This document shows, in pieces, positions 35,149-44,980 of a stretch of 64,000 nucleotides of DNA. The DNA lies in the NCBI RefSeq assembly GCF_019320115.1, contig NC_089584.1, positions 75,702,791 to 75,766,790 of the forward strand, in the 5' to 3' direction. The notes beneath the pieces were generated by a model, which worked only from the letters and a program-made list of their open reading frames with translations, searched no databases and was not told the origin of the DNA. Numbering within the stretch: the first letter of the stretch is position 1; each line of letters opens with the position of its first letter. The stretch is from Miscanthus floridulus. Lineage: Eukaryota; Streptophyta; Magnoliopsida; Poales; Poaceae. Both the position numbers and the translations under genes were made by a program.

Positions 35149-35511
35149 GGAGAAGAAGATGAGCTTGAGTCGAGGACGACTCCAATTCAAGAGGGGGAGG
35201 ATGATGAGGACATCACTCCTTTGGATGTACCAGCTGATCCTCCAACCGTCATGCAAGGTCCAATAACCCGGGCTCGAATGCGTCAACTCAATTTACAGGT
35301 GAGCTCGTTCTTAAGCGATCATTTTCATACTTTTGAGAATAGACTACTACCTAATGATGTTATCTTGCTTAGGAACATTGGAGAGGGTCAAGAGGGACTA
35401 AGAGGACGTGGAGGAGGTGATGATGACCAGCAAGGACATCCAACACAAGCCGGAGGCCCAGTCCAACAAGAATTCGAGTCTGCCTCGGCCTCCAGGACCA
35501 GTCTACCTTAA
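35149..35511 (+). pseudogene. Integrase C-terminal extension encoded partly in the 3' LTR
   Basis: In frame with integrase after one TAG. It is acidic (EEDELES ... EGEDDED), then PITRARMRQLNLQV, then a Leu-rich LLPNDVILLRNIGE segment and a Gly/Asp/Gln-rich tail, ending at TAA 35509-35511. The PPT (near 35188-35201) lies inside this coding stretch and the LTR starts at 35202, so about 103 codons are LTR sequence. In CRM elements the end of integrase carries the CR motif and lies near or in the LTR; the match is by position and character, not by alignment. Confidence 0.65.
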
Positions 35512-36114
35512 ACTAGTCGCCCAGGACGTATCCGGACTCCGTTTTTGATGATCCACATATGGATGGAAAGCTAATTTGATAAGGAAGCCAATCAAAGTGG
35601 CTTCACATCAAAATCTATTCGTCATCAATGGTAATCATCAAAACAAGTCAGCATCCAGAATCTGCCAGGGTGCTACAACACCGTCTTTTGGTCCGTTGGA
35701 CCATGTATCGAGTTTGGGCCCATTAGGGGCGCGTCCAGGGGTCTTGCACGACCCTAGAGTATTCATAAACAGCCGCCACCCCTCCATTAGGGTTTGGGTT
35801 TTGCTTAGATTATTCTGTCAAGAAACAGTTTCGCCGTTCTTCGGTTTATGAGACCCCAACTCATGAGATTAATCTTTCATCTGCAATTTGGTTGCACTCT
35901 TTCTTGTTCTTGCTTGTGTTCTTCATTGCGTGGGCAGGGATTAGCCTTCTTGGTGAGGTCAACCTGGTCCGTGACTTGGTTGATAACCAGAGGAGCTATG
36001 GTGCTAAGATTGCAGGGTTCGATCTTTCGATCTGAAGCCGGATCGGTGTGTCATTCTCCGCCACAACGATAGTTACCATCACCTGACGGAAGATTAGAAT
36101 TCCCATCTCCATTA
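35202..36114 (+). mobile_element. 3' LTR of CRM-like element
   Basis: 913 bp, TGATGAGGAC to TCTCCATTA, preceded by the purine tract AGAGGGGGAGGA and followed by CCACA, the duplicate of the bases before the 5' LTR. Collinear with the 5' LTR without gaps. Confidence 0.93.
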
Positions 36115-37214
36115 CCACATCCTAGGGCCGTAGGAGGGGCCAACGATCATAGCACTACAAAGTCAACTAAAAATGAGGGGTTGAGTTACGCTTGAATTCA
36201 CAGCCATGGAAGGATGAACCCATGACCAAAACATTCAAATGAGGTACGATCGCTCGACTGGCTCGAAGGCTTGGTCCACATACAACAACACAAACACACA
36301 AAGAACCAACAACACAAATGACAACCGAAGTAGCACATTTCCATAGTGATGGAGAGGAGCTTCCCTGATGAGGTGCTGTTGTCCGGTGAGGACGAGGAGG
36401 TGGTGTTGGTGAGGGTGTAGGCATGGCGTTCTGGTCATGGTATAGCTTGGCAAAGAGCTCTTGGTAGAGGATAGGTAGAGGTGGGCTCCCGGTGGTGATG
36501 AGCATGGGCATATGATGTGGAGGTGCTCTTGGGCATCGGTGCCACAGAAGTGTGGCTTGGCCTGGTGAGCAGCGCCATAGCGGTGACCTTCCTGGCTTGA
36601 CAGATAGAAAAGGCATGGCCTTGGACTCCACGGAGGTGGGGCTAAGGTGGCGCACCAGTGAGATAGGGGTGACATAGTCGCTACTCGACAAGGACAGAGG
36701 TGAAGCACGGTGGTGTGGATGACATCATAGGGGCGAGGTTGGGCACATCGGTGAAGTAGTCTGATGGCGTGAATGATGACATCATAGCCTCGACGGTGGT
36801 GTGACAGTGGAGGTGTGGGTCCTCGGTGGCGAGAATTGGAGGCATGGCCATGGCTTGAAGACGAAGGCGAGGTGCAGCGGGGCAAATGTGGGTGGCTAGG
36901 GGTTGTTGAGGGTAGAGGTGTGGTGGGTGACGTCATAGCCCTGGATGGCGACATGTGTTTGCACAGAAGGTGGCAGTGTGTGGCTGCCATGCCCATTGGG
37001 GAGGTGATCACGGCGAGCTTGGACGAAGGCATGACAAGGCGAGGACATGGTTGACCACGGCGCAAATGCAGCAAGGGCGTAGTAGTGTATGGCCCAATGT
37101 GACATGAAGTCATGGCAAGGACAATGGAGTGGACGCCATGGGGCTAGAGCAGGAGCATGAGGTGGTCGATGTGGTGGTGGCTCAGTAAGGTGCTTGGCAT
37201 GCTAGGGTCTAGGG
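36115..37214 (-). mobile_element. 5' LTR of LARD-like element, part 3
   Basis: Joins part 2 through the CCACA duplication. From about 36733 to 37210 it matches 15675-16140, which identifies both as copies of one LTR. By the other copy, about 1.2 kb of LTR should follow, but similarity ends near 37214. The 292-codon minus frame at 36235-37113 is His/Pro/Ser-rich and falls entirely in this LTR, so I do not treat it as a gene. Confidence 0.65.
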
Positions 37215-37340
37215 TTACATCTGCTCTCCAAGTTGCCTATAGGAAATGGAGCCATGATGACATAGGACCACTATCTTAGAACTCTAATATATATACTATA
37301 AGGCCAATGGCCCAAGCTATGTAACCTAAACCATGTAATG
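37215..37340. other. Short unassigned flank of Tat insertion
   Basis: 126 bp ending with TAATG (37336-37340), the left target duplication of the Tat element. It should be continuous with 48683 onward once the Tat element is removed. No motif recognised. Confidence 0.5.
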
Positions 37341-37846
37341 TGTCGGGTTCATAAACCCGGGGTCCCTCGGGGACCGGCTTCCACGCCAGCACTCGGCCTA
37401 GGAGGATGGCCTTTTTTCTTTTGGGCCGGCCTAAGAGTCTAAATTCAATAGACCAGAGCACTCCCTTCAGGCCCTGGTAGCCTTTAGCCCATCTTTTCGA
37501 CTAGAGCACTAGCTCAGGCTCAGGCCAACCCCGAATGGCCTCTCCGATCAGAGCGCTAGCGTTAGGCCCTGGCCGCCTTCGCATGGTCTCCACTCGAAAA
37601 ACCTGACCCAAGGACCGCCTCTGACTCTGACCCCGTGTCTCCAACTGGGGTTCGTAGAAAACCCTGCCCATCGCTATTCTCTGACTAGCACGCTAGAGCC
37701 GACTGGGGCCATCCGACTGGGGACGCCTGCTCGGATGGAACCAGAAGGCATACGAGGGAAGGCAAAACGGGGCTCACAAGTCAAACCACGGCACCAGGGA
37801 CCATACCCTACAGCATAGTACTTTACAATCGTCCTGCCATGAACAG

Positions 37847-38108
37847 TATTATGGGCACCAACATTTACCTCTATAGTATTGTAGGCGCCGGTCAAAACAC
37901 CAGTATGGTGAGACCCCCCATATGCCTCTGGACATCAATAGTATTGTGGGCGCCAGAATTCACCGTACCAGGTGAATGTGGTAAAGCCATGCCTCCAGTC
38001 GGTGAGACAGCATTTTTGCAGGTACCGACTCCTCCAATCCAGAAGAAAGCAGCTCAACCTCCCACATGTACCTAACATTCTGCAGTGACATCAATAGTAT
38101 TGCAGGCG
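37847..38108 (+). repeat. Four-copy AGTATTGTGGGCGCC motif in the LTR U3 region
   Basis: Copies near 37847 (AGTATTATGGGCACC), 37875 (AGTATTGTAGGCGCC), 37938 (AGTATTGTGGGCGCC) and 38095 (AGTATTGCAGGCGCC), all on the same strand upstream of the TATA box. The 3' LTR keeps four copies (near 47987, 48018, 48081, 48237). Position and repetition suggest a transcription-factor site array, but that is inference. Confidence 0.75.
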
Positions 38109-38202
38109 CCCACCATTATCCCATCCCCATTGGTGTGGGCAACAAGGCTTAGAAACATCCATACTCACTCTCCCTCTCACTTGTAAAGCCATCCCCTTCT
38201 TC

Positions 38203-38210
38203 TATAAAAG
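38203..38210 (+). promoter_or_regulatory. TATA box of Tat 5' LTR promoter
   Basis: TATAAAAG in the context CTTCTTCTATAAAAGGGGAT, conserved at 48334-48341 in the 3' LTR. Transcription would start about 30 bp downstream, near 38235, beginning the R region. Confidence 0.75.
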
Positions 38211-38603
38211 GGGATGTGCTCCCTCCAAACACAGGCAGTTAACCCGAGTCGACTTCTTCAAGTTTAGGTTTAGGGTTGGACACTTCGTTCATAGCATAAC
38301 TCCTGTCGATCTTGGCCCTTCCGACCGGACTGACTGGACACCCCATCTCTCTCTCCATCGTTTGTAACCCCACTACAGACTTCGAGCACCTAGGCTTAGG
38401 AATAAAGTCACCGACCGACCCACACTAGATGTAGGGCACATTGCCTGAACTAGTATAAATCCTATGTCATTGAGTGCTAGGCCACCTCCGATCACAACGT
38501 ACAGCAAAACTACAAATATTTACTAGTTGGTCACTTTCTGTATCGACAGTTGGCACCATCCGTGCGGAAGACGCTGTACGTTCAACACTTTTTTGGTAAT
38601 CGG

Positions 38604-40830
38604 ATGGCCCATTTCTCCACCACCCCCACCATGGCGGGCTCGGGCGATACGATTCGCTTCAGCTCAATGGAATTTCCCGCACTCTCGCCCACCAGGATGC
38701 GGGTTCCACCCGTCTTCGAGCCTTCCCAGGCCTTCCGCTTCGGAAGCCTAGACTTTGTCACCGATTGGCTCAGCGTACTCCACCTCCGCAAGGAGGCACA
38801 CGTTCTGGCACCCGTCGAAGGGGCACCCTCCATTGACTCTGGGACGCGCGACATCGATGGCGCGGCATCCGTGCTTCTATCCGAGCAAACTCTCTACTCA
38901 AACCTTGCTGTAAGTAATACACGTACTGCTACGTATTCTTCATTTACTATCCCCAATCGAGCACCTGGAGAGACTATGTCATCCACGCCACAAACACCAC
39001 ACAATCGGTTCCCCTATGGCCTCGCGTCCTCTATGGATACGTACGCCCGGGGACTCCAAAGGGTGCTGGTGCCTTTCCCCCTCACGTCTGAATTTGTGGG
39101 AATGCCAGGCTGTGCTCCTGCCACTTCCCATGAACCCTTGGATGGTGACGGCGTGAGCGACGATTCCAGCGTCGGCGACGTGGCACCATGCCACTGTCCA
39201 TCCCAGGAGTGCGCCATGGCGGACACTCTAGGACAGCCATCGGTCGTTGTGGAATCTGCACAGACTCATACCCCTCTGAACCCACATGCAGAGGCCCTCG
39301 CGTCTGCTCAAGCACACATCAAGGAATTGCGACAACGGCAGCAGAACTAGCCGCCACCTGCGCTGGCTCAGTCGGCCCAGCGCGTCGTGCCCCACGCACA
39401 TGGCCTTGCGGGAGGCACCCGGGGCCATGTCCGTTAGGTCCAACATGACATCGTGAATGGGGGAAACAATGTCCCACAATTTGCCTGGGCTAGCCAGAAT
39501 ATCACTGCTGTAGCGATGCTTCTATGCGGTGTTCCCGAGCCCGTCGACCCTCAGGAGCGTGCAGTCTACTGGAACCTCCGGGTTTTAGTAGAAGCCGCCA
39601 CCGTCCAATAGGCGGAAAGCTCCACGCCATGACTCCGATGCATGCCCTCTCTCCCCACTAGGGGAACGGGGACACGCCAGATGGATCGCTCCGTTCACTC
39701 GCCGCTACAGCCGCCAGCACCAGCTCGGAGTGCGGTAGTCGTGCCACGGTCCGACTAGGCGCCTGCTCCGCACCTACCATCGGTACATGAGCAGCCCAAT
39801 CCACATCAGGATGCCCGTAGCACCATTGGCGACCGGTATCGGTCCCAACATAATAATGATATCCACCATATGGTGGCAGGTACCATGAATCCTAGCCAAA
39901 CCATCGAGGGAACCGGCGAAACGTGCCCTAGGCGCAGTCACCGGTCGGATAACCGGAGCCCCAGCCCCGAGGGCCCAGGGCCTCGGGCCTTCAGTCAGCG
40001 CATCCAGAAAGCACTGTTCCCGCGGCGTTTCCGGCCACCCACCAACATCACCAAATACACTAGGGAGACAAACCCAGGCATTTGGCTCAAAGACTTCAGC
40101 TCGCCTGTCGGGCCGGAGGAGTGGATGTTGACTTCTTCATCATTCAATATCTTCCCATTTGCGTGGGGGAACATGTTCGGGCGTGGCTCGAATTCCTTCC
40201 ACACCACAGCATCCGTGACTGGGCGGACCTCAAGAGGGTCTTCGTTGGGAATTTCTAGGGGACATACGTCTGACCGAGGAACCCTTGGGACCTTAAGAGC
40301 TGTCAGCAAGAGCCCAGTGAGTCCCTGTGGGATTACATTCGTAGGTTCTCCCAACGATGCAACTCCCTCCCTAATGTCATCAATGCGGATGTCATCAGCA
40401 TGTTCCTCTCCTGGATGAATTACGAGTCCCTTATCCATAAGCTTGGCTGCTTGAAACCCCGTACCACCCACGACCTGCTTGATGTAGCCACCAACCACGC
40501 CTTCGGTGAGGAGGCGATCAGAGCAGTCTTGAGCGGAGGCTGGGACAAGGTCAAAGCCAAATGCACGGACCCGGATGAGAGCCCCTCCACGCAGAGGGGC
40601 AAGAAAAATAAAAAGGATCGACATCGGTCAAACAGTGCCCTGCTAGTTGCCGTGACTAATCGCATGGTCAAGTAGCCCCATCAGGGACTGCCTGACCACT
40701 TCAACAAACTCATGGACAGTCCATGCCCCAACCACGCCTACCCTGTCAAACACCTCTACAAGGAGTGTGATCTCCTCAAACATTTCCTTCGATAGGCCTA
40801 TGGGCCAAAGGAGGGAGATGGCAAAGAGGC
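38604..40830 (+). pseudogene. Gag of Tat element
   Basis: A frame beginning MAHFSTTPTMAGSGD at 38604 is open to 39350. After stops (TAG near 39348 and 39436) and a frame change near 40100, the gag core appears: VRAWLEFLPHHSIRDWADLKRV (about 40170-40240) and SESLWDYIRRFSQRCNSLPNV (about 40315-40380), then DLLDVATNHAFGEEA (40470-40515) and a Lys-rich tail. This arrangement fits Tat gag. The N-terminal 250 residues look unlike any domain I know and are probably the variable N-terminal part of gag. Confidence 0.75.
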
Positions 40831-41740
40831 GGCACCCAAGAAGGGAGGTATGATAGGCAAAGACGCAGATGACTTCCTCGATACTAATGAATGTATCATG
40901 ATCTTTGGCGGATCCAATGCCGTCTAGACCAAGCGACAGCATAAGGTTTGCTATCGAGAGGCATGCGTCGCCAAGTCGGCCATCCCCTCCTTCCTCAGCT
41001 GGTCAGAGTCTCCGATCACCTATGATCAGAGGGACCATCCCTCCCACATCGCAAGACCAGGGCGCTATCCGCTCATCATCGACCCCATTGTCTGCAAGAA
41101 GCAACTTATGAAGGTGTTGATGGACGGCAGTAGCGGCCTTAACATCCTATACATCGACACCCTCGATGCCATGTGCATCCCCCGATGAGAACTCCGCTCG
41201 GTGAGCTCCCCCTTCCACGGGGTAATCCTGGGAGCGTAGGCATACCCACTCGGGCAGATCGATCTGCTCATCATGCTGGGAAGCTAAGCCAACTTCTGCT
41301 CAGAGGTCCTCACCTTCGAGGTAGTGGACTTTCTAGGGTCCTACCATGCCATCTTGGGGTGGCCATGCTACGCTAGATTCATGGCAATCCCCAACTACAC
41401 CTACCTCAAGCTAAAGATGCTAGGACCAAACGGTGTCATCACTATGAGCAGCGCATTCTCGCATGCCTTTACATGCGACTGTGAACACTATGAGCTCACC
41501 ACTGCGGTCGTCAACTCGTCCGAACTCCCGTAGCTTGGGGAGTCATCGGCTCCGATAGCCCCAGACTGTAACCAACCAACTTCCTCGTCGGCCTTTCGCC
41601 CGCTTGAAGAAACCAAGACGGTGGGAATCGACCCCACCAACCCAACCAAGACAGTTCAGATTGGGACCCAGCTCTTGGCCAAATAGGAATGTGAGCTCAT
41701 TGACTTCCTGTGCGATAATCGTGATGTCTTCGCATAGTAG
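40831..41740 (+). pseudogene. Protease region of Tat element
   Basis: Conceptual frame with VLMDGSSGLNILYIDTL (41114-41165), the retropepsin-like active-site segment (Asp-Gly-Ser, usually Asp-Gly-Gly-Ser in Tat), and YHAILGWPCYARFMAIPNYTYLKLKM (41340-41420), the Tat protease C-terminal motif. Interrupting TAG codons near 40924, 41185 and 41238 and a TAA near 41284. Confidence 0.75.
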
Positions 41741-43125
41741 CCGTCTGACATGCCGGGGATACCCCGAGAGGTCGCCAAACATGCACTACGCCTTGCCCCA
41801 GGCTCTAAGCCCGCCAAACAACGCCTGCATCACTTTGACGATGAAAGGCGCAGGGCCATAGGCGAGGAAATCACCAAACTCCTAGCAGTTGGGTTCATCA
41901 GGGAGGTCTTCCATTTCGACTGGCTCACCAATCCTGTCCTGGTCAGAAGGAAGACCGGGAAGTGGAGAATGTGCGTCAATTATACTAGACTTAACAAAGC
42001 ATGCCCAAAGGATCATTTCCCATTACCACGCATAGACTAGATAGTTGACTCCACCTCGGGTTGCGAAATCCTCTCCTTTCTGGATGCCTACTCAGGTTAT
42101 CACCAGATCGCGATGAAAGAGTCCGATCAGCTCACAACCTCGTTCATCACCCTGTATGGTTCATACTGCTATGTGACCATGCCTTTCAGCCTAAAGAACA
42201 CTGGCGCCACCTACCAAAGGTGCATGCAGCAATGCTTCATTGACCAAATCGACCCGCTCGACCAGCCCGATCAGGCCGAGCGGCCAAAACCAACGATCAC
42301 CGTCTATGTTGATGACATAGTGGTCAAAACGGCTTAAGCTTGTGACCTGATCGTAAACTTGGCTGTGACATTTGCAAACCTCCGAAGGTTCAACATCAAG
42401 CTGAATCCAGAAAAATGTGTTTTTGGGGTTCCAAAGGGGAAACTGCTTGGATACATCGTATCCGAACGCGTCATCAAAGCCAACCCTAAAAATATCACAT
42501 CCATCTCCAACATGGGCCCCATCCGCAATGTCAAGGGTGTGCAGAGGCTCACCGGTTACCTGGCTACCCTAAGCTGCTTCATCTCCCAGCCCGGTGAATG
42601 GGGGATGCCGCTCTACAAGCTCCTCAAAAGGACGGATGCCTTTGTCTAGACTAAGGAAGCCCAGCAAGCTCTCGAAAGCCTCAAAACGTCCCTAACATCG
42701 TCCCCAATCCTCGTCGCTCTAGAACGAGGAGAACCCCTCCTCCTTTACATCATGGCAAGTAACCATGTGGTGAGCGCCGCCCTTGTCATAGAGAGGGAGG
42801 AACTAGGACACCAGCTCAAATTGTAGTGACCCGTATACTTTGTCGGAGAAGTGCTTACCGACCCCAAGGTCCGATACCCCTAGGTGCAGAAACTCCTATA
42901 CGTCGTACTAATGGCAACCAGGAAGCTCCTACACTACTTCACCGACCACAAAGTCATGGTCGTCACTTCATACCCACTCGGAGACATCGTCCACAACTAC
43001 AATGTCGTGGGACGAATCTCCAAGTGGGCTCTTGAACTCATGGGCCACGACATCAGATATACCCCCCACACCGCTATTAAGTATCAGGCTCTCGCGGACT
43101 TTGTTGCTGAATGGATGGAGGTCTA
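41741..43125 (+). pseudogene. Reverse transcriptase and RNase H of Tat element
   Basis: Pre-RT segment DMPGIPREVAKHALRL (41750), fingers RKTGKWRMCVNYTRLNKACPKD (41948-42010), palm FLDAYSGYHQIAM (42075-42115) and intact catalytic YVDDIVVK (42305-42330), thumb KCVFGVPKGKLLGYIVSERVI (42413-42475). RNase H covers 42650-43125, ending ADFVAEWMEV. Stops include TAG near 42038, TAA near 42336, TAG near 42647 and 42824. An extra Asp/Pro-rich insert (IDPLDQPDQAERPKP) precedes the YVDD strand, as in other Tat elements. Confidence 0.87.
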
Positions 43126-43129
43126 GCTA

Positions 43130-43615
43130 CCAATTCCGATCATCACCCACGAATACTAGACAATGTACTTCGACAGGTCCATAATGGCGCCCGGCTTGGG
43201 AGCTGGAGTGATTCTGATCTCCCCAAATGGGAGTAGGCTCCGTTACGCCATCCACCTCCACTTCTCAGCTTCAAACAATGTCGTGGAATATGAGGCCCTT
43301 ATCAACGAACTCTGCATCGCCATTGAGCCCGGCGCTATGCGACTCTATGTCCATGGCGACTCGAAACTAGTCGTTGATTAGGTCATGAAGGAGTCCTCCT
43401 GCAAAAGCCCCCTCATGATGGCATACTACTAAGAGGTGCGCAAGCTTGAGGACAAATTCTAGGGGATCAAACTACATCACATCCCTTGAAGGGACAATGA
43501 TGCCGCCGATTTCCTTGCAAAACTGGCCTCTAGGCAGGATCCATCCCCAAGCGGGGTCTTCATCAACGACATCCACGAGCTATCCGCTCACATCTTGGAA
43601 GATCCAACCTGAATG
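43130..43615 (+). pseudogene. Second (archaeal-type) RNase H of Tat element
   Basis: After the first RNase H the frame reads YFDRS (family YFDGS; Gly to Arg), GAGVILISPNGSRLRYAI, NNVVEYEALINELCIA, VHGDSKLVVD and NDAADFLAKLAS. The order of Asp, Glu, Asp, Asp positions matches archaeal/plant-type RNase H. Its presence beside a Ty3-type RNase H is the marker of Tat-lineage elements. TAG codons near 43381 and 43460, TAA near 43430. Confidence 0.85.
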
Positions 43616-43739
43616 CACCCCGATGCCCAGCCGGTGCTCGGGGGCTCTGACCCCGATGCCCAACCAGCGCCCAGGGGCTCCGACCCTAGTACCTCCACAC
43701 CACCCGCAAGCGTCGCCGTATTGGCACCCGATCAAACCG

Positions 43740-44980
43740 ATTGGCGAGTACCGCTACTCGCCTACATCCTCAAAGAGGTTCTCCCGCCTGAAAGGACAGA
43801 GGCCCGACAAATCGCTCAACGTGCCAAAACCTTCATCGCACTCAGTAACAAGCTCTACAAATGGAGGCCATCAGGGGTACTCATGAAGTGTATCCTCACT
43901 AGCTAAGGGAGGGATCTCCTCCTTGAGGTTCATGCCAGCATTTGCGGGCATCACGCGGCCCTAAGGTCACTGGTCGAAAAAGTCTTCCGCCAAGGTTTTT
44001 ACTGGCCCACCGCACTATGAGATGTAGAGGAAGTCATTTGCATGTGTGAGGGATGCTAGTTCTACGCCCGGCAAATACATTTGCCGGCACAAGAGCTCCA
44101 AACCATCCCTATCACCTGGCCATTTGTGGTCTGGGGCCTCGACATGGTAGGACCCCTCAAAAAGGGCCCGGGCGGTTTCACTCACCTACTCATAGCGGTC
44201 GACAAATTCACCAAGTGGATAGAGGCCAAACCCATCACCAACATCCGGTCAGAGGAGGCAGTCAAATTCTTCCTTGACATCATCTACCGATTCGGCGTTC
44301 CCAACTGTATCATCACTAACCACGGGACTAACTTCACCGAGAAAAGTTCCCAAACTTTAGCGATGGATACGGCATCGGGATCGACTGGGCCTCGGTCAAA
44401 CATCCATGAACTAACGGTCAGGTTGAATGTGCCAATGGCATGGTCCTCCAAGGACTTAAGTCACGCATGTTTGATCGACTCAAAAAATACATCGGGCGAT
44501 GGGTTACGGAGGTCCCAACGATCCTCTGGAGCCTACGAACGACCCCAAACCGATCCACAGGATTCACACCCTTCTTCCTGGCCTATGGAGCTGAGGCAGT
44601 GTTGCCCTCCTACCTTGACCATGGCACACAAAGAGTGAAGGCTTTCGACCACGACCGAGCCGCGGAGGCCCAACAAGACGTAGTCGACCTACTCGAAGAG
44701 GCCCGTGAAGCAACCGTCATCCGCTCCGCTCGCTACCAACAAACCCTCCGCAGGTACCACAAAAGGAAGATCAGAGGAAGGATTCTCGAAGTCGGCAACC
44801 TCGTACTTCGGAGGACCCAATCAATGAAGGAAAAACACAAGCTCTCTCCACCATGGGAAGGACCCTATACGGTAACCAAAGTAGTCCGACCGGGCACCTA
44901 CCGACTAGAGGACAACAACGGCAACCTTCTCAATAATACTTGGAACATTGAACAGCTACGTCGTTTTTCCCCTAAATTTG
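43740..44980 (+). pseudogene. Integrase of Tat element, catalytic Asp changed
   Basis: Zinc-binding region (43925-44100), core with GLDMVGPLKKGPGGFTHLLI (44132-44195; first Asp present), then IITNHGTNFT (44309-44340) where the family has an Asp: codon 44318-44320 is AAC, Asn. A frame slip lies near 44345; in the shifted frame NGQVECANGMVLQGLKSRMF (44410-44475) carries the catalytic Glu. The C-terminal domain (44640-44980; GNLVLRRTQS, KLSPPWEGPYTVTKV, WNIEQLRRFSP) is intact. No chromodomain, as expected for Tat. Confidence 0.87.

Larger units (their letters stand above)
28419..36114 (+). mobile_element. Complete CRM-like chromovirus (Ty3/gypsy), 7696 bp
   Basis: Two 913-bp LTRs in direct orientation, a PBS (29334-29346) and a purine-rich PPT just before 35202, flanked by a perfect 5-bp duplication CCACA (28414-28418 and 36115-36119). 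Internal order gag, protease, RT, RNase H, integrase. The reading frame continues from integrase into the 3' LTR, a feature described for the centromeric CRM clade; gag residues around 30940-31390 also resemble CRM gag as I remember it. Reina-type is the main alternative. All ORFs carry stops, so the copy is non-autonomous now. Confidence 0.8.
37341..38548 (+). mobile_element. 5' LTR of Tat element
   Basis: 1208 bp, TGTCGGGTTC to TATCGACA. It opens with an inverted repeat (GGGTTCATAAACCC; CGGGGTCCCTCGGGGACCGG). It carries four copies of an AGTATTGTGGGCGCC-like motif and a TATA box. The following GTTGGCACCATCCGTGCGG is the Tat-type PBS region. Confidence 0.93.

Noticed and set aside
36235..37113. 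292-codon minus-strand open frame, His/Pro/Ser-rich
   Set aside because: Lies entirely in LARD-like LTR sequence shared with 15675-16140, where the frame is not conserved. GC-rich composition explains its length.
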